From positions 380,001 through 444,000 of the forward strand of contig JAHQIY010000015.1 in the NCBI GenBank assembly GCA_019054805.1: 64,000 nt of DNA, read 5' to 3'. Within the stretch, counting starts at the first letter, position 1. Each line of letters starts with the position of its first letter. The DNA comes from Brachionus manjavacas. Taxonomy: Eukaryota; Rotifera; Eurotatoria; Ploima; Brachionidae. Shown here piece after piece: positions 39,410 through 53,419 of this stretch. Both the position numbers and the translations under genes were made by a program. The notes under the pieces were generated by a model. It saw only the letters and a program-made list of their open reading frames with translations, ran no database searches and had not been told where the DNA came from.

Positions 39410-40060
39410 TCAAAGTTTGTCCAAGTTTTTGTACCACAAATTTAATAAAAAAAACAACACGAATAAAAATAAAACAAATATGTTAGAATTTAGACAGTTT
39501 TATTAGTTTTGAATAGAAAATAACAAAAATCGAATTATTTTAATAGAAGTAATACAAATTTTTATTAATTAAAACAAAAAAAAAATATTATATTAATCTT
39601 GATTACATTTGTTAATACAATAATAACGTCGTTTTTTGAGTGAAGAGTTACATTTTTTTCAGTTGACGTTTGCATCATCAGTCTCGTTAGATGCCTTCGC
39701 CTTTTTACTTGGTCTCGGTTGTTCAGGCTCATTACGAAACAATGACTAGCTGAGTTTTGTGTTGCTTGTAGATATAAGGTGCTTTAAAACCTTTAGACAA
39801 ATATCTGCAGTAGTATCGATATTTATCTTTGTCTTGTTTTTTGAATTGCATATTCTTGCCTTTAATATCTCCATCAGCAATCATAATGAGAAATTCATCA
39901 TAGTTTTCAAATGAACTAAGGAATTCAAACTCGATGTTTGTACCTCTTTTCTTGAGATCTTTATAAATCAAAATATTTCTGCCTGAAATATTTTCAACAT
40001 CATCTAAAGTCTCATCAGTCGGGTTCATAAGAACACTTTCATGAGATTGAGTCCATTATT
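39410..40060 (-). pseudogene. Deleted MULE: N-terminal FLYWCH-like module joined to C-terminal zinc ribbon
   Basis: On the minus strand, 40050-39732 encodes SHESVLMNPTDETLDDV, a spacer, and YRYYCRYLSKGFKAPYIYK, a FLYWCH-like module. The frame stops at 39732. A shifted frame (39,729-39,595) gives PEQPRPSKKAKA and a ribbon KKCNSSLKKRRYYCINKC whose first Cys codon is TGA. The whole DDE domain is missing. The end near 39,430 has the ACCACAAATTTAATAAA subterminal motif shared with other copies. Confidence 0.6.
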
Positions 40061-40824
40061 AATATTTTTAAAATAAATAAAACTTGGTTAAATCATTTTG
40101 TATTTAAATTACTCAATTTTGGACATTAAAATTAAAAAAATTTACTAATTAACTAATCAATTTGATCTGAAGCTAGTCAATAAAAAATAAATTTCTGTGA
40201 TGAGTGTATTATTGTTGATCATTATTTATTAATTTTGTTTTTGTTATAAAAAAAAATGATAAAAATCATTTATTAGTTATCATTAAAAATTAAAAAATTG
40301 TTTTATTTTTATTATTTTTGTTATGAAACCTATATATTTGTGGTAGATTTTATTAAATTTGTTGATACTAAAAGAAATAGTTTAAAGATTAAGATTTAGA
40401 ATAAGTTGAAAGATTTTAATTTAATTTGAATTGATTGTCTTTATTTAAAAAAATTAAAAAAATCAAATGATCTATATAAAATACTTAAAGTAAATGCCTT
40501 GAAGTAAAATCATTAATTAAAAATATCAAATATTATTTTTTTCTATTTGAATTAAAGAAACCATAACAAATATTTTTTGTGAATAATAAATGTTGTATTT
40601 TAGGATCTTTGAAATAATTTTTGCCAATTGATTTTTTAAAAAGAAAATTTTTTATTTATTTATTTGGAAATTCATTACGACTTAACACTTTTTCTCAATT
40701 CTAAAAAATTTAATATATGGCGAATTTTTTGAAAAAAAAAATTTTGAAAAGAAAAATCAAAATTATATTTTTTAAAAAAAAATATTAAATTTATTATTTC
40801 ATTTAATTGAAAAATCTCATTAAA

Positions 40825-43422
<2,598 letters not shown>

Positions 43423-43933
43423 TTTATTTTAAACAAATAATTTAAAAAAAGGCTTTAACTCTGGAAATAAAAATCTTAATATTAATCAGCTGAGTTAATT
43501 AAATTGTTGTTCAATTTTTTTGTTAAATTCACGTTTTGCAAAAAGGTGAGCTGTTCTTTTTTTTACTAGAACTTAAATAATCAAAATTATAATTCCATTT
43601 GAACTAATAGAATTAAGACTAATTTGATAAACAATTTGTGATTAATCTTATCTTGAATACCATGGCGTAGTTTTTTTTTTCAAAAAATGTCCCAACAAGC
43701 TTTGATAAGTTTTGAAAGAAGTTTTTAGAATGTATTAGAGGTTTTTTTAGACTCATGTTCAAAAAAAAAACGCCGAGTCATATTTTTTCATAAATTATAA
43801 TCTGGAAAAATCGATGATTTAGTTGTAAAATGAACAATAAGTTTTATATTACATAATGGAAAATTGTAAATTATAAAAATATCTAAAATCTGATTTCAAA
43901 TTTTTATTTAAATAATTAAATAATAAATGTGCT
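43423..43933. other. Spacer between malic enzyme 2 and DDAH
   Basis: AT-rich and gene-free. It contains the upstream region of malic enzyme copy 2 and the 3' side of the DDAH gene, both on the minus strand. No specific site is identifiable. Confidence 0.4.
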
Positions 43934-44755
43934 TTATTTAACTTTGAAAAAAACGCTTCTACAAGTTAAACAGCCATCGATTTTTTTAAATTCTGAGTTT
44001 TCAACTTTAATCCTATTATCTTTATTCAAATTATCTATTCTCGAATACATATGCTCATATTCTAGACATGTTAAAATATTCCTATTAAAAACTAAAATAT
44101 TTGCTGCACAATTTTCATCAACCTTAACGAATTCATACTCTGAACCAAACTTTGATTTCGTGATGATTTGTTCTTGGATCAAATTAGCTTCTTTGGTTTG
44201 ACTAATAATGACAACTCCAGGCGATATCATGGACATAAATGATTTTAGATGCAATCCTTCAGAAACTTGGCAAACAGTGACTGGGTACTCACTGAAAAAG
44301 GTTTTGAATTCATCAATTCCTTTTTGGTTGGTTCTGGTCGATGTGCCGATGATAAACTCTTTGCCAGTGAACATGCAATCGCCTCCTTCAATAAAAGATT
44401 CATTAATATTCTGAACCAAGCCAATTTGAAGATTTAATTCTTTGGAAATTTGTTCCAGCTTTGATTTGACCGAAAGAACTTCATTTCTTCTCGATTCAGC
44501 GCCTGGGTTGGTGATGAAAATCTTGTCTCCCAAAGCAATGCATGTATCCTCGACAAAAACACAGTCCGGATGATTTTCATTACTTTGAATTTTAACCAAT
44601 TTTATGCCGCAGCTCTCAAGATGTTTCAGGTAAGATTCATGCTGTTTTTTGGCCATTTCATAATCAACAGGTTCATGTTCGTCTAGGCTAAGACCATTGA
44701 TAACGCTTTTAGGAACATCATCACATACCAAAGCATGAGTGTATTCAAAATTCAT
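43934..44755 (-). CDS. DDAH: N(G),N(G)-dimethylarginine dimethylaminohydrolase
   Basis: A cytosolic hydrolase that converts asymmetric dimethylarginine to citrulline and dimethylamine, removing a natural inhibitor of nitric oxide synthase. The 273-aa single-exon ORF is close to the usual length of about 285 aa. Family features: VFVEDTC near residues 66-72, STRTNQKG near 139-146, EGLHLKS with the catalytic His169, and DGCLTCRS with the nucleophile Cys265. No signal or membrane segment. It lies head to tail with malic enzyme 2 and is followed upstream by three tRNA-Arg genes. There is no intron, although neighbours have several. Confidence 0.93.
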   Translation of the reverse strand: MNFEYTHALVCDDVPKSVINGLSLDEHEPVDYEMAKKQHESYLKHLESCGIKLVKIQSNENHPDCVFVEDTCIALGDKIFITNPGAESRRNEVLSVKSKLEQISKELNLQIGLVQNINESFIEGGDCMFTGKEFIIGTSTRTNQKGIDEFKTFFSEYPVTVCQVSEGLHLKSFMSMISPGVVIISQTKEANLIQEQIITKSKFGSEYEFVKVDENCAANILVFNRNILTCLEYEHMYSRIDNLNKDNRIKVENSEFKKIDGCLTCRSVFFKVK

Positions 44756-44843
44756 TTTTGATAAAATTTTAATAATTAAATCATTTTTTGTTGGATATTA
44801 AATATAATTTTGTCATGTGATTTTTCATTTTTTTGAAAAAAAC

Positions 44844-44916
44844 AACCCGAGGCGGGACTCGAACCCGCAATCTTCGGTTTAGGAGACCGACGCCTTATCC
44901 ATTAGGCCACACGGGC
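44844..44916 (-). tRNA. tRNA-Arg (CCU), copy 1
   Basis: 73 nt, cloverleaf with anticodon loop CTCCTAA (anticodon CCU, reads AGG). A box TGGCCTAATGG, B box GGTTCGAGTCC. The acceptor stem has a terminal G-U and one T-T mismatch (6-67). No intron. A T7 run just past the 3' end is a Pol III terminator. Confidence 0.96.
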
Positions 44917-45204
44917 TTATTCAATTTAATCCTTCAAAGCCATCATTATCAAAAGGAAGCCAAAATTTATTTTACAAATATTAAATAATACGAAATTACT
45001 AATTGATCTTTTAAAAATTTTTTTGATGAAATTGAATTAAATTTCTATTAAAACTTTTTGATTAAAATTTGATTTTAAAAAATTAGATTACATCTAAATT
45101 AAAACTTGAAGTGTGTTTTAATAATAAATTGAATAAAAAATATAAAATAAATTTTTATTGTTTAATTTATTAAAAAATTTAAAATTTTTAAACTTTAAAA
45201 AAAA

Positions 45205-45277
45205 AACCCGAGGCGGGACTCGAACCCGCAATCTTCGGTTTAGGAGACCGACGCCTTATCCATTAGGCCACACGGGC
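45205..45277 (-). tRNA. tRNA-Arg (CCU), copy 2
   Basis: Identical in sequence to the copy at 44,844. It is followed by a T10 terminator on the minus strand. The flanks are not related beyond a few bases. Confidence 0.96.
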
Positions 45278-46248
45278 TTGACTTTTTATTATTGATAAAA
45301 TACAGTTTATTAAACTTTTTTGTTATTTTTTAATTTAAAAAAAATTTTGTATACATATTTCAGAAATTTTTTTTTAAAAAACAAACCATCCTTCGATCCT
45401 CATCAAACTAAAAAAAGGTTTTTTAAAAATAATTTCAGCTAAGTACGGATCTAATTAAATAGTTTGAATTTAATTCTAAAAGCAAGGGATCGTTTCCAAG
45501 ACAGAGATAATTTTCAAGTCAAATGGGAACATGCATAGAAAATTCAGGTAAATCACCATTAATAATAATTAAGAGGATACTTAAACAAATTTAACGATAT
45601 GTTTTTTTTTTAAGGCTAAATAGATTTTAAGATACATAAAATGAAAGGCATAATACTTTTAAAATTTTATTAAATAAAAATTCAATTAACAATTGAAAAA
45701 TCCTTTTTTTTAACTTATAAATTTTTTTTAGAAAGTCATCTTAAAATTGATGAAAACCCTTAAAAGAATTATTTTAAATAAAGCTAATAAAAACATCATT
45801 TTGTTTGTGAACTATAAAAAAGAATAAAAACAAAAAAGTTTATCGATAATTTTTAATAAATTCAATTTCCTACATTAGGATTACAAACAAATATTTTTGA
45901 ATTAAACCACCATGATAGGAGTTTGAAAGGAACCTGAAAAACCTATTTAATTAAATATCTAATGAATTAGATACAATATTATTTAAAAAGTTGAATATAG
46001 AAAAACAAAAAAGATATTTCCAGAAAATAATGGGCTTTAAATTAAAATGTAGAGGCCTTTATTGAAAGTCATGATCACCTAAGGGTAGACATTAAGAATA
46101 TTTTTATTTCGGCTTTATAAAGACAATAAAGCTTGCTGAAGATCGTGGTATAGTTTTTTTTGTACATTGAGCTTTACTATTTTTAACGATTTAATTTTAA
46201 AGGTTTAAATTATTCTTGGTAATATTATTTTTAAAAGTTGAAAAAAAC

Positions 46249-46321
46249 AACCCGAGGCGGGACTCGAACCCGCAATCTTCGGTTTAGGAGACCGACGCCT
46301 TATCCATTAGGCCACACGGGC
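46249..46321 (-). tRNA. tRNA-Arg (CCU), copy 3
   Basis: Identical to the other two copies. It is followed by GTTTTTTT as the terminator, the same near flank as copy 1. The 45,278-46,248 interval between copies 2 and 3 is AT-rich and gene-free. Confidence 0.96.
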
Positions 46322-46550
46322 TTCAGAATTGTACTCAAATTTAGTTCTGTTTCAAACAAAAAAAATTGACCGTGAACAAAAATTGTTAGATAATAAAAAC
46401 CAGTGGTAACAAAAAATTTAATTAATCTAAATTTTTAATAAATACAGCAAGAACTTTTTTTCTCATTACTTTAAATTTTAAATAATATGAAAAAAATGAA
46501 TATTTTTATGATAATAATTTTATTTTTTACAACATTTAAAATAACATAAA

Positions 46551-47039
46551 TTATTTAGATTTTAGAAGAGAAAATTTATTGACTAAATTATTAAAAATAG
46601 AGCCTTTTTGGGCATCTTGTCGACAGCTTTGACTTAACGCAATGCACTCATGATCTTCGGGTATTCTGTGTTTATTACAAAAATTTCTGTGACAAGACAA
46701 ACATTCAAATTTTAATATGTCTTTGGTTTTGCATGACTTAATCGAGCATTTATTCGATGAAGATTTTTTGCTCTGTATCTCATTAAATTGACACTTTTCC
46801 ATATGCTTTGCCAAACAGTAGTCGAGATCTTGACCACGTTTAAACTCAATAGTCTGGTTGCACAATTCGCAAGTCGGAATTTTGTAATCAAATTTCTGGT
46901 ACTCTTTACAACCATGAGCCTCATATTTGAAATGTTCACTGCAGTAAAAATGACTACATGCCTTGCATTTCATAGGCAACAAGTCGAGTCGGTGACATAA
47001 TTCTTCTTCGCAATGTTTACCTTTATCTAACAGCTCCAT
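46551..47039 (-). CDS. AN1-type zinc finger protein, ZFAND2-like
   Basis: 162 aa with two complete AN1 fingers of the pattern C-x4-C-x9-C-x2-C-x4-C-x2-H-x5-H-x-C. Finger 1 uses C10, C15, C25, C28, C33, H36, H42 and C44; finger 2 uses C98, C103, C113, C116, C121, H124, H130 and C132. Between them is a Cys/His-containing CELC ... KHMEKC segment. Two AN1 fingers and this length fit ZFAND2A/B (AIRAP), which associate with the proteasome and p97 in stress proteostasis. I see no C-terminal ubiquitin-interacting motif or CaaX box, so it resembles the shorter 2A form. Single exon. A minus-strand AATAAA near 46,510 could be the polyadenylation signal. Confidence 0.92.
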   Translation of the reverse strand: MELLDKGKHCEEELCHRLDLLPMKCKACSHFYCSEHFKYEAHGCKEYQKFDYKIPTCELCNQTIEFKRGQDLDYCLAKHMEKCQFNEIQSKKSSSNKCSIKSCKTKDILKFECLSCHRNFCNKHRIPEDHECIALSQSCRQDAQKGSIFNNLVNKFSLLKSK

Positions 47040-47849
47040 TTTAAAATTAATTTTTCTGAAAAAGTTGGGTCGTATTTAAATAGTAAATACGATTCATTTT
47101 TGCTTATATCATAATTAGGAATAATTTATAAAAATGACTCATGCCAAAATTTCAAAATTGCGCCGTAATTCGAACTTTCAAGACATGCTTTGAATTTAAA
47201 AAAAACCTAACTTAAAAAAAACGTAGCTGTTAGATAAAGGTATTGTTACAGAAAAATTTGATTACAAAAATGGAATTGTGTAAGTTCAATTAGATACAGA
47301 ACAAAAAATCTCCTTTCAAATAATCCAGAAATAGGCATCCCTAAAAAAACTAAAAATTTTTTTAGTTACTTCACTAACTATTAGTTTTAATTTTTGAATT
47401 AAAAATTTTCTCTTTCTAAAGAATTTTCCCACAAATAACTAAATTGTTTAGCATCAATCAATTAATTACAGTGGTGCTGGAATCTGATTTTGGTAAATTT
47501 TGGATTAAAATGCGTAATTTTACGCAATATTTCTCAAATTAACAAACTATTTGCTAATTTACGTAAAAAGACGAGTTATTTGGTAGAAACAATGGTAAAT
47601 TGTTTAATAAAGTAAAAAAGAGAAACATTTTGTAAAAAAGTTTTTTAATTATTTTCAAGATTTATTAATAAAAATACGTTTAATTTTATAGATGATAATT
47701 TTGAAAGTAGTAATAATGGAAGTTTTAACTGTAGCTGGCTAAGCAGCGAGTTTGCTGACAAGGCACACTAAGATAGCTGATGTGATTGATTGCTGCTCAT
47801 CCAACAATTAATGCCTGCTTTAAAGCTGTTAACATTGATAACAAAAAAG
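47040..47849. other. Intergenic interval with MITE end
   Basis: Gene-free. At 47,467 the terminus TACAGTGGTGCTGGAATCTG starts a TACGTAA/GGTAAAT-rich block to about 47,610, another copy of the family at 7,562. No opposite end is clear. Confidence 0.5.
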
Positions 47850-48403
47850 TTATCTCTAAGCTGGAGCCTTTTCTTTGTGATATTTGAAGCATTAACCTCT
47901 TCCTTGGATTTTGGTCACATTCAAATTGTTGTTTTTTTCAACCAATTCTATTCCATGCATGAACTTGTATTATTGAATTAGATCACCTCTTTTTCTTCTT
48001 TCCACCAGATTTGAAATGTTGAAAGCCTTCAATCTGCTTTCATACGGAAAAAACAAATTTCGTAGCTCTGCGTTGAATTCTTTCAACACTCTCACAATCA
48101 GACTTAAGATTTGGGACCATACAGGCACCGCAAATTCCAAGAACGAACAAAAGTCAATTACAGAGATCTAAGTAACTTAAAATCAAAACGAGCAAATGAT
48201 TTCCTGATGCGACCTAAAATTTGATTTGCTTTGTTTGCAGTCTCTATCACTTGATTTTTCCATTTTAGATTTGTATTGAAAATAGCTCCAAGATCTCTTT
48301 TGGTTTCTAACGTTGATAACTCCTTACCATTAATAAAATATCTCTGCGCTTGATACCATTTGCGAGAACATTTTAGAAACATCTGCATACATTTTGACAA
48401 CAT
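47850..48403 (-). pseudogene. LINE reverse transcriptase C-terminal fragment
   Basis: The minus-strand frame 48403-48158 encodes QRYFINGKELSTLETKRDLGAIFNTNLKWKNQV, KANQILGRIRKSF. After frameshifts come LEFAVPVWSPNLKSDCESVERIQRRATKFVF, RLKAFNISNLVERRKRGDLIQ and YKFMHG. This order matches the 3' end of a Jockey/CR1-type LINE ORF2. The 5' RT motifs are absent. It is a typical 5'-truncated, decayed copy. Confidence 0.85.
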
Positions 48404-49804
48404 TCTCTATTAAGTAAATGAAATATAAATTAAAAAAAAAAAGAAATTTTATTAAGAAAGACTTCTATAATTTACTGTTTAATTAATAGTAATATTGGTT
48501 ATAAAAAAAAAACAACGATTTATAGAGTCTATAAAAAATAATAGAGATTAAGGGGTAAAAGGAATTTTCTTTTGGTCGGCTTCTGTCATAGTGCAATTTA
48601 ATTTTATTCTGTTATTAATTTTTTTTTAAAAATAATATCAGTTTAAGTTTGAAGTCAAAAAATTGAATGATGAATAACTTTTAAGAAAAATGTGGATTAT
48701 CGTAAAATAGCCTAATGGGGTGATCTATTTTTTTTGATATTTTCAATTTAGCTAAATAAGATTAAGGAACTAAAAATTTTAAGATCCCTTTTGTCCGAAT
48801 TACGATGAGTTAAAGGTGTTAATCTTATTTCCCTATCTGTTGTCAGCTTTACCCAAGCAATTAACCTAGTAGCCCCGTATTTATTTAGGATTTTATGATT
48901 TTTTTGTTCATATGATTTTGAAAAGATTGAGATGAATTTAGATGATTTTTCTTCTCGAATAAAATTAAAAAAATTTATACAACCGACTTGCCTTTTGTTG
49001 ACCTTTAAGTAAAAATGAAAGAATTTTTTTTTGAAATAATTAAGTTTCTTAAATCAGAAATCAAATAGAGAATTAAGGGATAATGGATTAAGGGGTAAAT
49101 GGTGAACCCTAAAACCCTTTTAGATACCTCGACTAAAAAACTTTATTTTAAGGGCAAATTTAAGGGCAATAGATAAGTATTTCAAAAATTACAAATGTAA
49201 TCAAATTTTACCCTTTTAGTCAATATGTCAAAAAAATAAATAATTTTCATAATTAATTTTTATAGATCAAAATATTAAAAAAAAAACATTTTTGATTATT
49301 AACAATTTTGTATTTTGTTTATTAGAAGATTATTAACAAATGAGTAATAATTAAAAAATTAAAAAAAATTTTTACTCAAACAAATACCATATAAATTTAT
49401 GGTAAAAAATGTATACATGATATAAAAATCTTGTCATTTATATTTTTTTTGAATAATTTAAAAAATTAAGCGCTTTAAAATAAATTTGATTATTAATTAA
49501 AATTCAATTAAAAAAAAATAAAAGAGCTCTTAAATCAAAATTGCACAACAAGCTTAACATATAAATTCGCTTTTAAAAGATTTTTTCAACAAAATTTCAC
49601 TTTTTTTAATTTAAAAAAAAATTGATTTTAATATATTTTATTCAAAAAAAGAACTATGATCAAAGCAAAGTTAATGAGTTAACAATAACGCTAATGTTAA
49701 TAAATAATTGCAAATTTATTTTTTTTTTATTTTAAAAAAATTTTGAAATATTCTCTAAATAAATAAGAACTCGTTTATTTAAGATTAAAAAATATCATCG
49801 CACA
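48404..49804. other. Intergenic interval upstream of USP5
   Basis: No gene seen. The segment is AT-rich with several TTAAGGGGTAAA-like short repeats (about 48,550 and 49,075). The last few hundred bases should contain the USP5 promoter, but no box is identifiable. Confidence 0.4.
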
Positions 49805-52186
49805 ATGAACACTAGACAACTTGTCGAAAACTATTCCAGTCAAGCCAGAATCGCCGCTCAAAGCGACAAAGTCTACAAAGACGAATGTGTGTACACATTT
49901 GACACTGCCGAGAGTCCGGATGGTCTTTTTGTTTGCTTGACCAGCTTTATTGCAGTTGGCAAACAATCACTGGCAACACATTTTGAAAAAACAAATTCTC
50001 ATTTGTATCTTCATATAAAAACCTTACGACACGAAATACTAAATGTCCAAGAGCCAGAAAAAAAAATTACTAAACTGGCCATCGGTGTGGAGGGTGGATT
50101 CGATCTAGCAGAAAAAAAATACTCCTACGAAACCCAATACTCTTTGTTTATCTACCCCGAAGATTTGGAACTACCGCTAGACCAGTCTTACTCGAGTCCG
50201 GACTCTACTGAACAAGTCACCACATCAATCCAGTCCATAATCAAAGCCGAATCGGCTTCGCTCAAACAAGAACTAGATCAAGCATGGGAAGGAGACATCC
50301 GGTGTATTTCCAAGCATTCAAACAATCTGTTACAACTTCCTAATCCGGCACAGATATCTCCAGATCCTAGGACATGGAAATGCGAGGTTTGTGGCATGGA
50401 CAGCAACTTGTGGCTTAATTTAACAGATGGAAAAATTTTTTGTGGACGCCGTCAATTAGACGGCTCAGGCGGCAATAACCATGCAATTGAACACTATGAC
50501 GCTACCAAATATCCGCTGGCTGTAAAATTGGGCACAATTAGTGCTAAAGGAGCCGATGTTTACTCGTATGATGAAGATGATATGGTCGAGGACACAAATT
50601 TGGCTGTTCATTTGTGCCACTTTGGCATCAACATGTCAAAAATGGAAAAAACTGAGAAAACAATGGCCGAGCTGGAGATCGATTTGAATCAAAAAGTTGG
50701 CGAATGGGACAGAATTCAGGAGTCGGGAAGCAAACTGGAGCCGGTTCACGGACCTGGCTATACTGGTATGAAAAATTTAGGCAATTCATGCTATGTCAAT
50801 TCAGTGGTGCAAGTTTTGTTCACAATACCTGATTTTGTGAACAAATATTTCAAAAATTATGAACAGTACAAAAAGGGGCCTCAACGCGATCCATCAGGTG
50901 ATCTTAATTTTCAAATGAGCAGACTGGGCTATGGTCTTCTATCGGGCCGGTATGCTGAGCAAGAACAAGCAATTCGGCCTGTTGTATTCAAAAACCTTGT
51001 TGGCAAGGGACACGTGGAATTTTCGACCAGAAAGCAACAAGATGCCTGTGAATACTTGATTTATTTGATCGATCAAATTGAGCGAAGTTTACGCAAAGAC
51101 TCGGTGGATCCAACGAGCCCGAGTGATTGCTTCAAGTTTCAGCTCGAGGACCGCATTGAGTGCATGCAGACAAACAGGGTCAGCTACAAGCGCAGAGATG
51201 AGTATTGTTTATCGGTGCCCATAGCCAAAGACAAAGCAGTGAATAGGAAACAAGTGGAAGAATGTGAGGCCAAGAAAATAGAGCTGGAAAAGCAGGGTCT
51301 TAAATTAGAGCCGGGCGAAATGGTCCGACCGCAGATTAGACTCCAAGATTGTCTGGATTTGTTCACTCAAAATGAGGTTATAGGAGATTTTTATAGTTCA
51401 GCAGCTAAGTCCAAAGGAGAGGCAAAGAAAAGCATGAAAATTGCCACTTTTCCCGACTATTTGGTCATCCAGGCCAGAAGGTTTGATATGGCGCCTGACT
51501 GGACTCCGATCAAACTGGACGTGTCTCTTCAAGTACCCGATGTGTTGGACTTGGAAAGTTATAGAGCTAAGGGAATTCAAAATGGAGAATTGGAACTTCC
51601 AGAAAATGGTAGTCAAGAGCCTGAGATTGAGCTAAATGAAGCGATTGTGTCACAGTTAATGGACATGGGTTTTTCTGTTGAGGGAAGCAAACGGGCCGTT
51701 TTTAACACCAGAGAGGAGAATAATTCAGAAGCAGCGGTAAATTGGGCCGTAACGCATATGGAGGATGCGGATTTTAATGCACCATTTTCACTGCCTTCAA
51801 GACGACCATCTAAGAAAGCCAAAACTTTTGATGACGAGTCTGTTAGTTCGTTGATTTCTTTTGGTTTTAGTCGAGCTCAAGCAGTGAGAGCGCTGGAGGA
51901 AACAAGTGGAAGTTTGGAAAGAGCGGCCGATTGGCTGTTCAATCACCCTGAAGTCGAAATGGAAGTGTCCGAAAGTTCAAGCGAGAACACCAGGTTGAGA
52001 GATGGCCCGGCAAAATATGAACTTGTTGCTCTTATTTCTCACATGGGCTCAAATGCTAATGTTGGTCATTATGTGGCACACATCAAAAAAGAAAATCAAT
52101 GGGTAATTTTCAATGATGAAAAAGTTGCCAAGTCCGAGAATCCGCCCAAAGACCTAGCTTATTTATACTTTTATAAACGTGTTTAA
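49805..52186 (+). CDS. USP5: Ubiquitin carboxyl-terminal hydrolase 5/13 (isopeptidase T)
   Basis: A cysteine protease that disassembles unanchored polyubiquitin chains. 793 aa in one exon. Order: an N-terminal zinc-finger-like region; ZnF-UBP at about 190-260 (WKCEVC with Cys193 and Cys196, CGRRQLDGSGGNNHA), which binds the free ubiquitin C-terminus; the USP Cys box GMKNLGNSCYVNS with Cys329; the QQDACEYL block; two UBA domains (about 610-655 and 677-720) inserted in the catalytic fold; and the His box GSNANVGHYVAHIK with His755, ending FYKRV. This is the USP5/13 architecture, slightly shorter than vertebrate forms (about 835-860 aa). Orthology to USP5 rather than USP13 is assumed. An AATAAA lies about 60 bp past the stop. 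Confidence 0.96.
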   Translation: MNTRQLVENYSSQARIAAQSDKVYKDECVYTFDTAESPDGLFVCLTSFIAVGKQSLATHFEKTNSHLYLHIKTLRHEILNVQEPEKKITKLAIGVEGGFDLAEKKYSYETQYSLFIYPEDLELPLDQSYSSPDSTEQVTTSIQSIIKAESASLKQELDQAWEGDIRCISKHSNNLLQLPNPAQISPDPRTWKCEVCGMDSNLWLNLTDGKIFCGRRQLDGSGGNNHAIEHYDATKYPLAVKLGTISAKGADVYSYDEDDMVEDTNLAVHLCHFGINMSKMEKTEKTMAELEIDLNQKVGEWDRIQESGSKLEPVHGPGYTGMKNLGNSCYVNSVVQVLFTIPDFVNKYFKNYEQYKKGPQRDPSGDLNFQMSRLGYGLLSGRYAEQEQAIRPVVFKNLVGKGHVEFSTRKQQDACEYLIYLIDQIERSLRKDSVDPTSPSDCFKFQLEDRIECMQTNRVSYKRRDEYCLSVPIAKDKAVNRKQVEECEAKKIELEKQGLKLEPGEMVRPQIRLQDCLDLFTQNEVIGDFYSSAAKSKGEAKKSMKIATFPDYLVIQARRFDMAPDWTPIKLDVSLQVPDVLDLESYRAKGIQNGELELPENGSQEPEIELNEAIVSQLMDMGFSVEGSKRAVFNTREENNSEAAVNWAVTHMEDADFNAPFSLPSRRPSKKAKTFDDESVSSLISFGFSRAQAVRALEETSGSLERAADWLFNHPEVEMEVSESSSENTRLRDGPAKYELVALISHMGSNANVGHYVAHIKKENQWVIFNDEKVAKSENPPKDLAYLYFYKRV

Positions 52187-53400
52187 ATCAAATTCCGCTA
52201 AAGATTCGCTTTCAACTTTTTAAAGCTTATAATTAATATAATTTTAATAAAAATTATAAAATATTTTAGTCTTTGTTTAACTTGTTCAATTAGCTTAGAA
52301 AAAAAAAATTTAAAAATTTTAAATATTTAAAATAGTTTTATGATAGATTTACGTAAATAACGCAATTTACTTTTATTTATGTAAATTGTAAACGGGCCAA
52401 AAAATGTCTCATTATCTCTTAGTAATTTTTTTCAGAATTTTGTAAAAAAGGTAAAAAAAATAGCAATTTTTTATTTTTAATTTAGTAAAATGATCTCATA
52501 AATGGTTTAATATATTTTCTCATTTAAAACCTGATATCTATCCTTTTTTTTGACGTCTAAAAGGTGTTAGAAAACTATTGAACTCAAAAATTGCCTTGTA
52601 ATCATTTTCTTTACTGTAAACATTTTCTTTTGTTGATTTGCATTTTTACACAAATACTCTATACATACCAATCCTGACACTTCAGCACCAAAAGGAATTG
52701 AATCTGACGACGATTCAAATGATTAGTCAATACAAGAAAATGTATCCAAGAGACCAAGTATAGATTCAGTTACATAAGAAATGTTTTTGTGAAAAATGTG
52801 GAGCTAAATGACTAAAAGATGATACTGGGCTTGTTCAAATAAATGTAGTAAAAGTAAAAAAAAAATTTTTTAATACTTTTGGTATTTTTCTAAATAATTT
52901 AGTGTCAAAGTGATAAAAAAAGTGCCTTTTTTTTAATTTTTTTTTTATTAATTGTGTGAAAAATTTGATTTTTGGGATAAAAAATTCAATTTTTTAATTA
53001 AGGATTTTTTAATAAAGGAGTGATTTTTGCGAAGATTAAGTCTTTTTTAAGTTCAAAATTCTGCATTAATTAACTCAAAAAATTCAAACTTAATCATTTG
53101 AATTTTATCGTAAAAATTCAAATTATATTCTTTAGTTCTTCATGAATTCAAAATGTAGAAAAATTTGAACAAATGCCACAAATTTCATCATCTAAAATTT
53201 GTTTAGAAAAGCTTCATTATGATATTTTTTTATTTTTAAATCAAATAGTTTATTGTGAATTCTGTTTCTCTCCTAGAAGAAATACCACTCCGAATTGGAA
53301 CCTTTTTAGCGAAAGAAAATAAAAAAATGACTCAACACATTTGAAATAAGATTTTTTCTTTTGTTTTTATTTTTACAATTTATTTGGAAATATTTTTTTT
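52187..53400 (+). other. Repeat-rich interval with MULE zinc-ribbon relic
   Basis: From 52,345 to 52,395 there are TACGTAA-type motifs. At 52,700-52,860 broken plus-strand frames read SDDDSND, VSKRPSIDSVT, CFCEKCGAK and, after a shift, CSNKCSKSKK. This is the same C-terminal ribbon as at 24.2 and 39.6 kb, with a stop and a frameshift. The rest is AT-rich and gene-free. Confidence 0.45.
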
Positions 53401-53419
53401 TGAGCGAATGCGCTAGATT

